Positions 43,774 to 54,260 of a stretch of 64,000 nt of DNA are shown piece after piece; the stretch's first letter is position 1; every line of letters starts with the position of its first letter. The notes below the pieces were generated by a model. It saw nothing but the letters and a program-made list of their open reading frames with translations, was not told the origin of the DNA and did no database searches. A program made the position numbers and the translations under genes. The stretch is from Alphaproteobacteria bacterium (GTDB taxonomy: Bacteria; Pseudomonadota; Alphaproteobacteria; Rhizobiales; Beijerinckiaceae): assembly GCA_016869595.1 (NCBI GenBank), contig VGDT01000013.1, positions 1 to 64,000 of the forward strand. The letters run 5' to 3'.

Positions 43774-44922
43774 ATGACCGTCGCCGCGTTGCAGCGTCCC
43801 CCAAAGGTCACGCGTCAAGCCTCAGCCGAAGGCGTCCGCCTGTCGCTTTCGGGAGACTGGACTCTTGTCGCCTCCCAGCATCTGGAGAACGAAGGTCGTC
43901 GCATAATCGATGAGGCGCGACGAGACCGAATGGTGGCTATCGATCTTTCGGCGGTCTCGCAACTGGACACCGCCGGCGCCTGGCTGATCAATCGCGCGCG
44001 GCATGATCTCGCGCGCCGAGACATCGCTGTCGCGCTCGAACATGTGCGCCCGGAATATTCGACGTTGCTTGAGGAAACGCACTATCGCGCCTTCGAGCCG
44101 CCGTCGCGGCCGCGTTTCAATCTGGTCGTCGCCCTACTTTCGGACCTTGGCGAATCGGCTGTCGATGCGCTGCGCGAATTTTACCGCGGCGTTTCGTTCC
44201 TCGGGGAATTCATGGCCTCGATGATCTATGTGGCGACGCATCCGCAGCGATTCAGGTTCACATCGCTCGTTGCGCAGATCGAACTCATCGGCTTTCGTAG
44301 CGTGCCGATCATCGTGCTGATCAATGTGCTGGTCGGCGGCATTGTGGCGCAACAGGGCATCTTTCAGCTCCTGAAGTTCGGCGCCTCCAGCTACACGGTC
44401 AGCCTGATCGGCATTCTCGTTTTGCGCGAACTCGGCGTTTTGCTGACGTCGATCATGATCGCCGGCCGTTCGGGCTCGGCGATCACCGCCGAACTCGGCT
44501 CCATGAAGATGCGCGAGGAGATCGACGCGCTGCTGGTGATGGGTCTATCTCCCATCGAGGTGCTGATCGCGCCGCGCGTGCTGGGTCTCATCATCTCCCT
44601 GCCGATTCTGACCTTCATCGCCGACATGGCGGCGCTCTTTGGCGGCATGGTCGTGTCCTGGTGGTACGGGGGAATAAGCCCCGTCGCTTTCGCGTCGTTG
44701 CTCAAGGACGCGATCGCGTTGCATACGTTTATGGTCGGCATCATCAAGGCGCCCTTCATGGCCTTGGTGATTGGCCTCATCGCGTCGATGGATGGTCTCG
44801 CGACGCAGGGCTCCGCCGAATCGCTCGGCCGGCAGGTCACATCCTCGGTGGTGAAATCCATCTTCATGGTCATCGTGATGGATGGCTTGTTCGCCGTATT
44901 TTTTGCGTCGATCGACTATTGA
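43774..44922 (+). CDS. mlaE: STAS-MlaE family lipid ABC transporter permease
   Basis: 382 residues. The N-terminal STAS domain (residues about 15-110, MVAIDLSAVSQLDTAGAWLI) is fused to the MlaE permease with about five helices: RSVPIIVLINVLVGGIVAQQ, LRELGVLLTSIMIAGRSGSAITAELGSMK (the hallmark EQ-loop-like box), LVMGLSPIEVLIAPRVL and KAPFMALVIGLIASMDGL. In E. coli the STAS partner is the separate MlaB protein; fusion is common in alphaproteobacteria. Part of an ATPase-permease-MCE system that moves phospholipids between inner and outer membrane. First gene of the operon, 8 bases before the ATPase. Confidence 0.95.
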   Translation: MTVAALQRPPKVTRQASAEGVRLSLSGDWTLVASQHLENEGRRIIDEARRDRMVAIDLSAVSQLDTAGAWLINRARHDLARRDIAVALEHVRPEYSTLLEETHYRAFEPPSRPRFNLVVALLSDLGESAVDALREFYRGVSFLGEFMASMIYVATHPQRFRFTSLVAQIELIGFRSVPIIVLINVLVGGIVAQQGIFQLLKFGASSYTVSLIGILVLRELGVLLTSIMIAGRSGSAITAELGSMKMREEIDALLVMGLSPIEVLIAPRVLGLIISLPILTFIADMAALFGGMVVSWWYGGISPVAFASLLKDAIALHTFMVGIIKAPFMALVIGLIASMDGLATQGSAESLGRQVTSSVVKSIFMVIVMDGLFAVFFASIDY

Positions 44923-44930
44923 GCGCGGCG

Positions 44931-45788
44931 ATGACCAACTCCTCGACCACTCTCAACGGCGCCCCTCAACCACGGCCTAACCGCGACATCATTATCAGCG
45001 TGCGCGACCTCGTCGTCGGCTTTGGCGACAAAACGATCATGAAAGGGCTCAATCTCGACGTTTACCGGGGCGAGGTGCTCGGCTTCGTCGGAGGGTCCGG
45101 GCAGGGCAAGTCGGTGCTGACGCGCGCGATCCTCGGCCTCGTGCCGACGCGCGGCGGCTCCATTCGCATTTTTGGGCAGGATCGGGACGCTCTGGGACCG
45201 ATCGAACGCCGCGCCCTCGAGCAGCGCTGGGGCGTGCTGTTTCAGAACGGCGCGCTTTTTTCGGGGCTTACGGTCAAGCAGAACATTCAGATGCCGATGC
45301 GGGAAACCCGCGAACTCTCGCAGCATCTGATGGACGAGCTGGCCATGCTCAAGCTTGAGCTTGTGGGGCTTGGATCCGACGCGGCGGACAAATTTCCGTC
45401 AGAATTGTCGGGCGGCATGGTGAAGCGCGCGGCCCTGGCGCGCGCCTTGGCGCTTGATCCCGAGCTTGTGTTCCTGGACGAGCCGACTTCGGGGCTCGAT
45501 CCGATCAGCGCCGCCGAATTTGACGAGTTGATCGGCACGCTGCAGCAGACCCTCGGGCTGACCGTGTTCATGGTGACACACGATCTCGACAGCCTGTATT
45601 CGATCTGCGACAGGGTGGCGGCGCTCGCTGAAGGTCGGGTCATCGCCTCAGGGCCGTTGGAAACTTTGCTCGCGTCCGACCACCCCTGGCTGAGAGCCTA
45701 TTTCCACGGCGTGCGCGGCGGCCGTCTGAGCGCGGCGCGCGTCGAGCAGAAGGACGAAGAATGGAAACCCGCGCCAACTACGCCCTGA
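44931..45788 (+). CDS. mlaF: ABC transporter ATP-binding protein (MlaF-like)
   Basis: 285 residues: Walker A GFVGGSGQGKSVLTRAI, Q-loop LFQNGALFSGLTV, signature SELSGGMVKRAALARAL and Walker B ELVFLDEPTSGLDPI, then VFMVTHDLDSLY (switch His). GLVPTRGG after Walker A and the LSGGMVKR signature are characteristic of MlaF-type ATPases. The ATG at 44931 precedes MTNSSTTLNG. It powers the permease encoded upstream and overlaps the MCE gene by 28 bases. Confidence 0.95.
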   Translation: MTNSSTTLNGAPQPRPNRDIIISVRDLVVGFGDKTIMKGLNLDVYRGEVLGFVGGSGQGKSVLTRAILGLVPTRGGSIRIFGQDRDALGPIERRALEQRWGVLFQNGALFSGLTVKQNIQMPMRETRELSQHLMDELAMLKLELVGLGSDAADKFPSELSGGMVKRAALARALALDPELVFLDEPTSGLDPISAAEFDELIGTLQQTLGLTVFMVTHDLDSLYSICDRVAALAEGRVIASGPLETLLASDHPWLRAYFHGVRGGRLSAARVEQKDEEWKPAPTTP

Positions 45789-46666
45789 TCGGCGCTTTTA
45801 CGCTGGCGGCCGCCTTCGCCGCCTTCCTCTTCGTCTATTGGTTTTCCGGACCCAGTCAGATCGGTCGGCAGGAAACCTATCAAATTATTTTTCCGGGGTC
45901 TGTGTCAGGACTGACCCGCGGGGCGTCGGTGCTGTTTAATGGCGTAAAGGTCGGCGAAGTCACGCATCTTGGCATTTCCGAACAAGATCCGAGCAGAGTC
46001 GACGTTCTTGTCAAGATCGACAAACGGACGCCGGTGAAGACCGACACGCGCGCGCGCCTGGAGTTTCGCGGATTTACTGGCGTCGCCGACGTTCTGCTTA
46101 TCGGCGGCACGCCGGGTGCGCCGGATCTCACGGCGCAAGAAGGCCAAAAATATCCTCAGATTCAGGCGCACCCTTCCGAGTTCCAGAACTTGCTCGTCAA
46201 TGTTCAGAACCTGTCGACGAAGGCCGCCGAACTCATCACCAAACTCGACAAGCTCGTCGACGAAGGCGGTCCGGCCCTGACGGCGACGCTCAAAAACGCA
46301 GAGACAGTCAGCAAGTCGCTCTCGGACAATTCCGCTTCGATCGTAAGCTTCATTCGCGATGCGTCCGATGTCGCGCAGTCAATGAAGCCAGTCGCGGCGC
46401 GGCTCGACAAGGTGCTTGCGGCCGCCGATCAGACGATCAAGGCGATCGACCCAAAGCAGATCAAGGCGATCACCGGCAATATCGCCGGCGCTTCGGAACG
46501 TATCAACCGTTTCGCCGGGACAGGGCTTCGCGAGTATGAGCAGCTTGCGGTGGATGGGCGCAAGGCGATCGGCACATTCGACCGCACGCTGCGTTCGGTC
46601 GAAAAAGACCCATCGCAATTCATTTTCGGACCGTCCCAGTCCGTGCCGGAATATCAAGGCCGTTAG
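45761..46666 (+). CDS. mlaD: MCE (MlaD-like) substrate-binding protein
   Basis: 301 residues. One N-terminal membrane helix (ALIGAFTLAAAFAAFLFVYWF, about 8-28), then the MCE domain with YQIIFPGSVSGLTRGASVLFNGVKVGEV and DKRTPVKTDTRARLEFRGFTGVADVLLIG (about 35-130), followed by an extended helical region (TKAAELITKLDKLVDEGGPALTATL). MCE proteins form hexameric rings that shuttle lipids. It is longer than E. coli MlaD owing to its C-terminal helices, as in other alphaproteobacteria. Translationally coupled to mlaF. Confidence 0.94.
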   Translation: METRANYALIGAFTLAAAFAAFLFVYWFSGPSQIGRQETYQIIFPGSVSGLTRGASVLFNGVKVGEVTHLGISEQDPSRVDVLVKIDKRTPVKTDTRARLEFRGFTGVADVLLIGGTPGAPDLTAQEGQKYPQIQAHPSEFQNLLVNVQNLSTKAAELITKLDKLVDEGGPALTATLKNAETVSKSLSDNSASIVSFIRDASDVAQSMKPVAARLDKVLAAADQTIKAIDPKQIKAITGNIAGASERINRFAGTGLREYEQLAVDGRKAIGTFDRTLRSVEKDPSQFIFGPSQSVPEYQGR

Positions 46667-46763
46667 AGATATCCCAAGCTTAACTTTGAGGCTATGCGCG
46701 GATCGGTTAGAAGGACGAAAGCCCGACTCGGCGCGCGGGCGAGATTGGGGCTGCGGGTCGGCG

Positions 46764-47360
46764 ATGAAACTGAAAGCGTCCATGGCGACGCGACGCAAGG
46801 CCGCGCGGATGGCGGCGATCGCGTCGCTCGCGCTCCTCGTCGCGGCCTGCGCGCAGGCGACGCGCGAGACCTTCGATCTGACGAGCGACATGAGCGCGTT
46901 GCGTGGCGTCGCTTTGCGCAGCGGCCCGCCGATTTTTGTTCCCGAGCCCGCGGCGGTCGCGCCAACTTCCTCAGATCGCATCGTCGTTCGCGCGGGCGAT
47001 GACAGCGTCGCCGTTCTCCCAGGCGTGCAGTGGTCGGAGCAATTGCCGCATCTGTTTCAGCGACGACTGATCGAAGGCTTGCAGCGCTGCGGGCTTTCGG
47101 CCTCCGCCGGCATGGGCGCGCAAACCAGACTGCAGACAGACTTGCGTCGCTTCGAGATCGACATCGCCCGCGATCTTGCGGTCATCGAAGTTTCCGTCGC
47201 GCTGATCGACGAGAGCAATGGCCGGGCGCGGGCGGCGCGGATCTTTGTCGAAGAAACGCCGGCGCCTGACCATATCGGGTCGCAGGCCGCGCGGGCGCTG
47301 AGCGACGCCGCGGCGCAAGTCGCGCTGCGTGTCGGCCAATGGGCGCGCGCTCGGTTGTAG
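46764..47360 (+). CDS. ABC-type transport auxiliary lipoprotein
   Basis: 198-residue outer-membrane lipoprotein candidate. The signal reads MAAIASLALLVAAC with the lipobox Cys near residue 29. The mature part, QWSEQLPHLFQRRLIEGLQRCG, LQTDLRRFEIDI and GRARAARIFVEETPAP, matches the PqiC-like auxiliary domain of MCE systems (LPP20/ABC_trans_aux). It lies about 97 bases after the MCE gene on the same strand and would complete a permease-ATPase-MCE-lipoprotein set linking inner and outer membranes. An upstream methionine was not used since the lipobox would be too far from the start. Confidence 0.88.
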   Translation: MKLKASMATRRKAARMAAIASLALLVAACAQATRETFDLTSDMSALRGVALRSGPPIFVPEPAAVAPTSSDRIVVRAGDDSVAVLPGVQWSEQLPHLFQRRLIEGLQRCGLSASAGMGAQTRLQTDLRRFEIDIARDLAVIEVSVALIDESNGRARAARIFVEETPAPDHIGSQAARALSDAAAQVALRVGQWARARL

Positions 47361-47636
47361 CGGCGCGAGCGCGCTCGCATTGTTCAATAAAAACGCCTTC
47401 CTAACGCGAAACCAGGGATTTTGCGGCGCGCCTCTCCGGGCGCTGCGCCATTGAATCACATTGAATGTGGCCTAGGGTCGCGCGCATCCGAGAGGGGCTA
47501 GCGCCGCAAACAGGCGGGTGCTAACTGAACGGCGACTTGGGCGCGCCGCGCAAGAACAATGGCCTGCGGCGTTCGGCTCGACCACAATCGGGAAAGCGCG
47601 GCAAGAACCAGCATGGATGAGGAAGAGACAGGCGTC

Positions 47637-48026
47637 ATGGCGAAGATGAGCTTTGAGGATGCTGCGACCCGCTATGGCGCCGAACCGGGTGGCGGCGCGC
47701 CGACAAAGGTCAAGATCACCTTCGTGGATTCGCAGGGCCAGGCCCGCACCGTCGAAGGCGAGGTCGGCTCGACGGTGATGGAGACCGCGCGTCGTAACGA
47801 CATTCCGGAGATCGCCGCGGAGTGCGGCGGCGCCTGCGCCTGCGCCACCTGTCACGTCTATGTCGATGAAAACTGGACTGAAAAGACTGGCAAGGCGTCG
47901 CAGATGGAAGAGGATATGCTCGACTTCGCCTTTGACGTGAAGCCGAATTCGCGGCTTTGCTGTCAGATCACCGTCAGGCCGGAACTCGAGGGGCTCGTCG
48001 TGACGACGCCGGCCCAGCAGGGCTGA
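47637..48026 (+). CDS. [2Fe-2S] ferredoxin, adrenodoxin type
   Basis: 129 residues. The cluster motif AECGGACACATCHVYVD (C-x5-C-x2-C) and the fourth Cys in SRLCCQITVRPELEG identify a vertebrate-adrenodoxin-like 2Fe-2S ferredoxin, as used in Fe-S assembly or by P450s and hydroxylases. The N-terminal MSFEDAATRYGAEPG extension is unusual for the core. ATG 47637 with GGAAGAGA upstream; an in-frame ATG at 47613 is an alternative. The next gene on the strand encodes a ferredoxin reductase, so the two probably form an electron-transfer pair. Confidence 0.93.
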   Translation: MAKMSFEDAATRYGAEPGGGAPTKVKITFVDSQGQARTVEGEVGSTVMETARRNDIPEIAAECGGACACATCHVYVDENWTEKTGKASQMEEDMLDFAFDVKPNSRLCCQITVRPELEGLVVTTPAQQG

Positions 48027-48097
48027 CGCGTAAGTCTTCCGAACTGCGCGGGTTTGAATCTCTCGACAAATGCGATAGACGAGAGGGACGGCGCTGA

Positions 48098-49980
<1,883 letters not shown>

Positions 49981-50044
49981 AGCCCGAGCCCGGCGCGCTA
50001 GTTTCATCGCGAGATCTTAATCGCACAGGCATTGGAGGAGATTT

Positions 50045-50632
50045 ATGGCCGGAATGCTGTTTATCGTCATTTGCTACGCCGCGGCTTTGCTTGCATTGGC
50101 CATATTTCTCCAGCCCAATAGCTTCATCGTGCGGCGAGAGGCTGTCATCAATGCGCCGCCACGCCAAGTCTTCGCGGCGATCAACAATCTGCACGATTGG
50201 GAGTCATGGTCGCCTTGGGCGAAGCTCGATCCAAATGCTGAAACCCATTACGAAGGGCCCACAACGGGTCCCGGCGCGGCTTTCGAATGGTCCGGCGACA
50301 AGAAGGTAGGCGCGGGGCGTTTGACGATCGTGGACAGCCTGCCAAGCGAGCGCGTCGACCTGAAGCTCGATATGCGCAAGCCCTTTGCGGTGACGAACGA
50401 CGTGACCTTTTTTCTGGCGCCGGACGGCGAACTCACCGAAGGCCGATGGCTCGCGCGCGCGCTTGGTTTTGGCGGCGAGTCAGCGGCCCGTAAAACTCAT
50501 ATCGTGTGGAGCATGTCCGGCGATGCGAGCCTCATGAGCAGGGCCATGAACATCTTCATGAGCCGCGATAAGATGATTGGCGATCAATTCGAGAAAGGCC
50601 TCGAAAATCTCGGCGCGCATTTAAGCAAATAA
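50045..50632 (+). CDS. SRPBCC (polyketide cyclase-like) family protein
   Basis: 195 residues. A single N-terminal hydrophobic helix (LFIVICYAAALLALAIFL, about 5-22) is followed by a START/Bet v1-type fold: FIVRREAVINAPPRQVFAAINNLHDWESWSPWAK, then GAAFEWSGDKKVGAGRLTIV and WSMSGDASLMSRAMNIFM. SRPBCC domains bind hydrophobic ligands; function here is unknown. GGAGGAG precedes the ATG. It lies 64 bases downstream of the PPTase gene and may share its operon. Confidence 0.9.
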   Translation: MAGMLFIVICYAAALLALAIFLQPNSFIVRREAVINAPPRQVFAAINNLHDWESWSPWAKLDPNAETHYEGPTTGPGAAFEWSGDKKVGAGRLTIVDSLPSERVDLKLDMRKPFAVTNDVTFFLAPDGELTEGRWLARALGFGGESAARKTHIVWSMSGDASLMSRAMNIFMSRDKMIGDQFEKGLENLGAHLSK

Positions 50633-50724
50633 CGCCGGCCTATCGAGGAAAGCGGGGCTTGCGCCGGTCGGCGCGAAACGCCATCTGCATGGCGCGCACA
50701 ACTGGCGCGCGTGCGATTTCCCTG

Positions 50725-50838
50725 GAGCGCTTATCGATCACATGGAATCATGTGATCGATAAGGAATCGCTCAAAATCAAAACGTTGGAGCAGGTTCTCA
50801 TCGAAAAAGTCTGTCAACTTTTTCGGAACCTGCTCTAA
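50725..50838. repeat. two adjacent intergenic palindromes
   Basis: Palindrome 1: perfect 15-bp arms (50730-50744 cttatcgatcacatg and 50749-50763) with a 4-base gaat centre. Palindrome 2: gagcaggttc at 50788-50797 and gaacctgctc at 50826-50835, with inner arms cgaaaaagt/actttttcg (50802-50810, 50817-50825). They look like the dispersed intergenic palindromes common in Hyphomicrobiales. They lie between the SRPBCC gene and the EI24 gene, which start in the same direction. Confidence 0.75.
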
Positions 50839-50862
50839 TCAACTCGCCATGATCGAATCCCA

Positions 50863-51567
50863 ATGACCGAAATGTTCGAGGCCGCTTTGGCCGCTCTGCG
50901 CCAGATCGTGACGCCGCCGTTCCGCGCGGTCCTCGTCAAAAGTCTGGGAATGACCTTCCTCTTGCTCGCGCTGGCCTGGGTCGGCCTCGACAAGCTCGCC
51001 ATGTCTTTTGTGATGGTCGATCATCCTTGGCTGCAGACGGCTTTGGCCTATGCGACGGGCGCTGGACTGTTCTTCCTGATGGCGTTTCTCATTGCGCCTG
51101 TCTCCGTGCTTGTTTCGGGACTGTTCCTTGACGATCTCGCCGATCACGTCGAAGCGGATCTCTATCCGCCGGGGCGGCACGGGCGCGCCATTCCGGCGAC
51201 TCAGGCGATTTTCATGGGGCTGCGCTTCGCCGGCGTCTCGGCGATCGTCAATTTTTTCGCGCTGCTGCTGCTCTTCGTGCCGGGAATAAACGCGGCGGCA
51301 TTTCTTATCACTAATGCGTATCTTTTCGGCCGCGAATATTTTCTCTTCGCGGCGACGCGTTTTCGTTCGCTGCAAGAATCAGAGGAAATGCGCCGCCGCC
51401 ATGCGCCATGGCTGTTCGTCGCCGGACTGTTCATCGCCGTTTTTGTGGCGACGCCCGGGCTGAACGTGCTGACGCCGCTCTTTGCCGTCGCCTTCATGAC
51501 GCGCATCCATCGGATGCTGTCGCCAGGCCTTCGCGAGGGAACGGCGCAGTTTGGCGATCGGCGCTAG
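50863..51567 (+). CDS. EI24/CysZ-like membrane protein
   Basis: 234 residues with about five to six transmembrane helices: FLLLALAWVGLDKLAM, AYATGAGLFFLMAFLIAPVSVLVSGLF, GVSAIVNFFALLLLFVPGINAAAF and LFVAGLFIAVFVATPGLNVLTPL. The AYLFGREYF motif and the GLFLDDLADHVE segment belong to the EI24 domain family that includes CysZ sulfate permeases. Substrate is unproven. It is convergent with the NDUFA9-like gene; the stops are 7 bases apart. Confidence 0.88.
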   Translation: MTEMFEAALAALRQIVTPPFRAVLVKSLGMTFLLLALAWVGLDKLAMSFVMVDHPWLQTALAYATGAGLFFLMAFLIAPVSVLVSGLFLDDLADHVEADLYPPGRHGRAIPATQAIFMGLRFAGVSAIVNFFALLLLFVPGINAAAFLITNAYLFGREYFLFAATRFRSLQESEEMRRRHAPWLFVAGLFIAVFVATPGLNVLTPLFAVAFMTRIHRMLSPGLREGTAQFGDRR

Positions 51568-51574
51568 CTCAACG

Positions 51575-52600
51575 CTAGGCGGATTCGCCCATTCGCTGAG
51601 TCTGATACTGTCCGACCTTGCGATAGCGGTAGAGATAGGTCGGCACGATCGATTCGATCGATTGCGGATCACAGACGCCGAGGCTTTGAAGCGTGCGCCC
51701 TTCAGCCTTCGCGGCCTCGCTGACGACATTGTCGTGCTTGAGCAGCTCGACTTGATCTCGCGTCATGCGCAAGAGTTTCGGAAAGAGGCCCAAGGAAAGC
51801 TTCGTCAGCGTTTGCGTCACGACGGCCATGAGTTTGCCGAAGCCGAAGGAGAGTTTCAGGATTCGGCGCTCGCGCTGCGCGACCTTAAGGGCATAGGCGA
51901 TGATGTCCGCGAAGCTCTTAACCTCGGGGCCGCCGAGCTCATAAACGGCGCCGGTCTTAGCGCCGCCGGCAAGCGCGGTCGCCACGGCGTGAGCGACGTC
52001 GCCGACATAGACGGGCTGGAATTTGGTGTCGGCGCCGACGATCGGCACGACCGGAAAGTAGCGCGCCATCGTGGCGAAGCGGTTGAAGAAATCATCCTCC
52101 GGCCCAAAGATGATCGACGGCCGCAAAATGACGGCGGAAGGGATCTCCGCAAACATGGCGGCTTCGCCTTCCGCCTTGCTGCGGCCGTAGGCCGAGCGAG
52201 ATTCCGGGTCGGCGCCGATGGCGGAAATATGCACGACTTTGTCGATGCCGGCCGCTTTGGACGCTTCGGCGATGACGCGCGCGCCGCCAGCCTGCACGGT
52301 CGCAAATTTCTGCGCGCCGGTTTCAGCGAGGATGCCGACAAGATTGACCACGGCCGAAGCGCCGCGCAGGGCCGCCGCGATCGACTCGGGATGGCGCACA
52401 TTGGCCTGCACCGCCATCACCTGTCCGACCCGGCCGAGCGGCTGGAGATAGAAGGCGAGGTCAGGCCGCCGGCAGGCGACGCGCACGCGCCAGCCGTCGC
52501 GCGCCAGAGCGCGCACGACATGGCGTCCGACGAAGCCCGAGCCGCCGAACACCGTCACCACGCGTCCCGCGCCAATGGTCAGGTTATTGTCGCCGATCAT
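51575..52600 (-). CDS. complex I NDUFA9-like NAD-dependent epimerase
   Basis: 341 residues. N-terminal Rossmann motif VVTVFGGSGFVGRHVVRAL, then PDLAFYLQPLGRVGQV, VVNLVGILAETG, KVVHISAIGADPESRSAYGRSKAEGE (YxxxK active-site-like) and ILRPSIIFGPEDDFFNRFA. This is the alphaproteobacterial homologue of the mitochondrial NDUFA9 accessory subunit of complex I, an atypical SDR that binds a nucleotide for structural purposes. The start MIGDNNLTIGAG (52600) with GGAG upstream is preferred over an ATG 18 codons earlier. No nuo genes lie in the window. Confidence 0.92.
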   Translation of the reverse strand: MIGDNNLTIGAGRVVTVFGGSGFVGRHVVRALARDGWRVRVACRRPDLAFYLQPLGRVGQVMAVQANVRHPESIAAALRGASAVVNLVGILAETGAQKFATVQAGGARVIAEASKAAGIDKVVHISAIGADPESRSAYGRSKAEGEAAMFAEIPSAVILRPSIIFGPEDDFFNRFATMARYFPVVPIVGADTKFQPVYVGDVAHAVATALAGGAKTGAVYELGGPEVKSFADIIAYALKVAQRERRILKLSFGFGKLMAVVTQTLTKLSLGLFPKLLRMTRDQVELLKHDNVVSEAAKAEGRTLQSLGVCDPQSIESIVPTYLYRYRKVGQYQTQRMGESA

Positions 52601-52785
52601 CGAGATGTGCTCCGCTTGCGCCGCGCCGGCTCCCGCCGGTGAAATGGTGGCCAACGCTCTAGCGAAATTTGACGACGAAGGAAATGCGCGAGGAAGCGCG
52701 GCGTTCCGCGCAGGGCGGTCCGGCGTTTTTGGTCAAGCCGCGCATTGACAGGGGGCGGCCGCCGCCACTATGAGACGGGCGCGAT

Positions 52786-52870
52786 GCCCAGGTGGCGGAA
52801 TTGGTAGACGCGCTGGTTTCAGGTACCAGTGGTGAAAGCCGTGGAGGTTCGAGTCCTCTCCTGGGCACCA
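52786..52870 (+). tRNA. tRNA-Leu (CAG anticodon)
   Basis: 85 bases including CCA. Acceptor arms gcccagg/cctgggc, D-arm region ggcggaattggtagacgcg, anticodon stem ctggt-ttCAGgt-accag giving anticodon CAG, a variable stem typical of tRNA-Leu and T-arm ggaggttcgagtcctct. It decodes CUG, the major leucine codon in this genome. tRNA genes are frequent integration sites, and a recombinase gene follows 0.6 kb downstream, but no second copy of the 3' end was seen. Confidence 0.97.
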
Positions 52871-53058
52871 AGCAATGCGATAGCCGTTTGCTATCTGCGC
52901 TTCCTTAAATTGAATTGGTTTTCTGCGTTCCCGCCACCACACAAAACTGGCGAAGGCGCGACGCTCTTGATCGCCAGCCGCGCCTAGCTGATGGCCGTCC
53001 CGTCGACCGGCTCAGCAGAGATGTGACGTTTGTCTCTGGCTTATGGCGCAGCGCGTCC

Positions 53059-53289
53059 CTAGCTTCTCGACGCGCCTTCGATCGAGCGCAGTTCGGCCGC
53101 GGCAGGAGCCCGCATGCTGGAGTTAAGTTTGCGCAGCATCGTTACGCAGAGTTCCTTGACGGTCTCATCCTGAACGCTATCGGCCAGCTTAGCCAAATGG
53201 CAGAACGCCATCGTGCGCTGAGAGACCGCATCGGCGTATTCCGCCGGATCGGTCAAATTGAGAATGTCGTCGTGACTGTCGTCAGACAT
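53059..53289 (-). CDS. small hypothetical protein, 76 aa
   Basis: 76 residues, acidic N-terminus MSDDSHDDILNLTDPAEYADA, then a helical region FCHLAKLADSVQDETVKELC ending in a Ser-rich tail. No family recognised. A GGAG lies ten bases before the ATG. It lies between tRNA-Leu and the recombinase on the opposite strand to both and may be cargo of the element. Evidence is limited to a clean frame and sensible composition. Confidence 0.45.
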   Translation of the reverse strand: MSDDSHDDILNLTDPAEYADAVSQRTMAFCHLAKLADSVQDETVKELCVTMLRKLNSSMRAPAAAELRSIEGASRS

Positions 53290-53429
53290 GACGCAGAAAC
53301 TCCAGGCTACTCGTTACGGATGGCGCGGGAAGAGGCTTAGCCGAGGCGTGGATTTTATCAGCCGGGCGGATGGGAAGCCAAGCAACTCTTGCGCAATAAT
53401 CGGCCTTAATAAAAGAAGGCGTCCGTAAG

Positions 53430-53452
53430 GGTATGTCTAAACAGACATTACC
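53430..53452. repeat. inverted repeat upstream of recombinase, possible operator or res-like site
   Basis: ggtatgtct at 53430-53438 and agacattacc at 53443-53452 form a near-palindrome around aaac (core tgtct-aaac-agaca). It lies about 50 bases upstream of the recombinase start. In addition, taacggacat occurs twice as a direct repeat (53494-53503 and 53525-53534), 31 bp apart, about three helical turns. These could be binding sites for the serine recombinase encoded downstream; this is inference from position. Confidence 0.4.
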
Positions 53453-53501
53453 CAACATAGGATTTTTAGGTATCTGTAAGATTTGACCAAGGCTAACGGA
53501 C

Positions 53502-54182
53502 ATGCGAATGTGCGGATGCTATTTTAACGGACATAGAGCCGCACTCGTGAGGACGATCCTATACGCCCGCGCCTCAACCTTGGACCAGACCATTGCGGAC
53601 CAAGAGGCGCAGGCTCGCGCGGCGGGGTTCGCCATCGACCAGGTTGTTTGTGATGAGGGCGTCTCTGGCGTCCGCGTTCGCCTTTCAGAGCGGGCGCAAG
53701 GTCGTCGCCTGTTCGATATGTTGCGCTCAGGCGATACGTTGGTGGTCCGTTGGGTTGATCGATTAGGACGCAACTACGCCGACGCAACAGACGCCATTCG
53801 AGAGTTCATGCGCCGGGGCGTCATCGTTCGGACAGTCATCAATGGGCTGACCTTTGACGGCGCGACAACAGACCCCATGCAGCAAGCCGTGCGAGACGCG
53901 CTGATTGCGTTCATGGCGGCGACGGTCCAGGCTCAAGCGGAAGCTACGAAGGACGCGCAGCGGGCGGGGATCGAACACGCGAAGGCGAATGACGCGAACA
54001 AATATCGAGGTCGGAAACCGAGCTACTCGCGAGAGCAGTTCAACGCGGTCCGCGACATGCTCGCTCAGGGGACAAGCATCGGCATTATAGCTGTCGCGAG
54101 TGGCCTGACGCGGCAAACAATTTACAGGATAAGAAACGATGCAGGGGTGGCCGAGAGGGCCCTGGCGGAGTGGGGAATGTAA
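53502..54182 (+). CDS. serine recombinase (resolvase/invertase family)
   Basis: 226 residues. The catalytic serine sits in ILYARASTLDQT, followed by the typical QARAAGF, VCDEGVSG and DTLVVRWVDRLGRNYADA (arginine motif), then the helix around AQAEATKDAQRAGIEHAKAN and a C-terminal HTH (GTSIGIIAVASGLTRQTIYRIRND). This is the short resolvase/DNA-invertase form. Start: ATG at 53502 or GTG at 53547, the latter giving MRTILYARAS as in many homologues. With the tRNA-Leu 0.63 kb upstream it suggests the remains of a mobile element; no transposase or integrase accompanies it. Confidence 0.9.
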   Translation: MRMCGCYFNGHRAALVRTILYARASTLDQTIADQEAQARAAGFAIDQVVCDEGVSGVRVRLSERAQGRRLFDMLRSGDTLVVRWVDRLGRNYADATDAIREFMRRGVIVRTVINGLTFDGATTDPMQQAVRDALIAFMAATVQAQAEATKDAQRAGIEHAKANDANKYRGRKPSYSREQFNAVRDMLAQGTSIGIIAVASGLTRQTIYRIRNDAGVAERALAEWGM

Positions 54183-54260
54183 CGCCGCTTGGCGCTATTC
54201 GAGATTCGGCGGGCGCGCGCAAGATCGATGTTTCCTGCTCGCGCCCAGCCGTCGCCTCAA

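Noticed and set aside
51551-52642. 363-codon plus-strand frame
   Set aside because: Antisense to the NDUFA9-like gene, whose motifs are convincing.
52846-53500. Attachment-site duplication of the tRNA-Leu 3' end
   Set aside because: No second copy of the terminal tRNA bases was seen in the following sequence.
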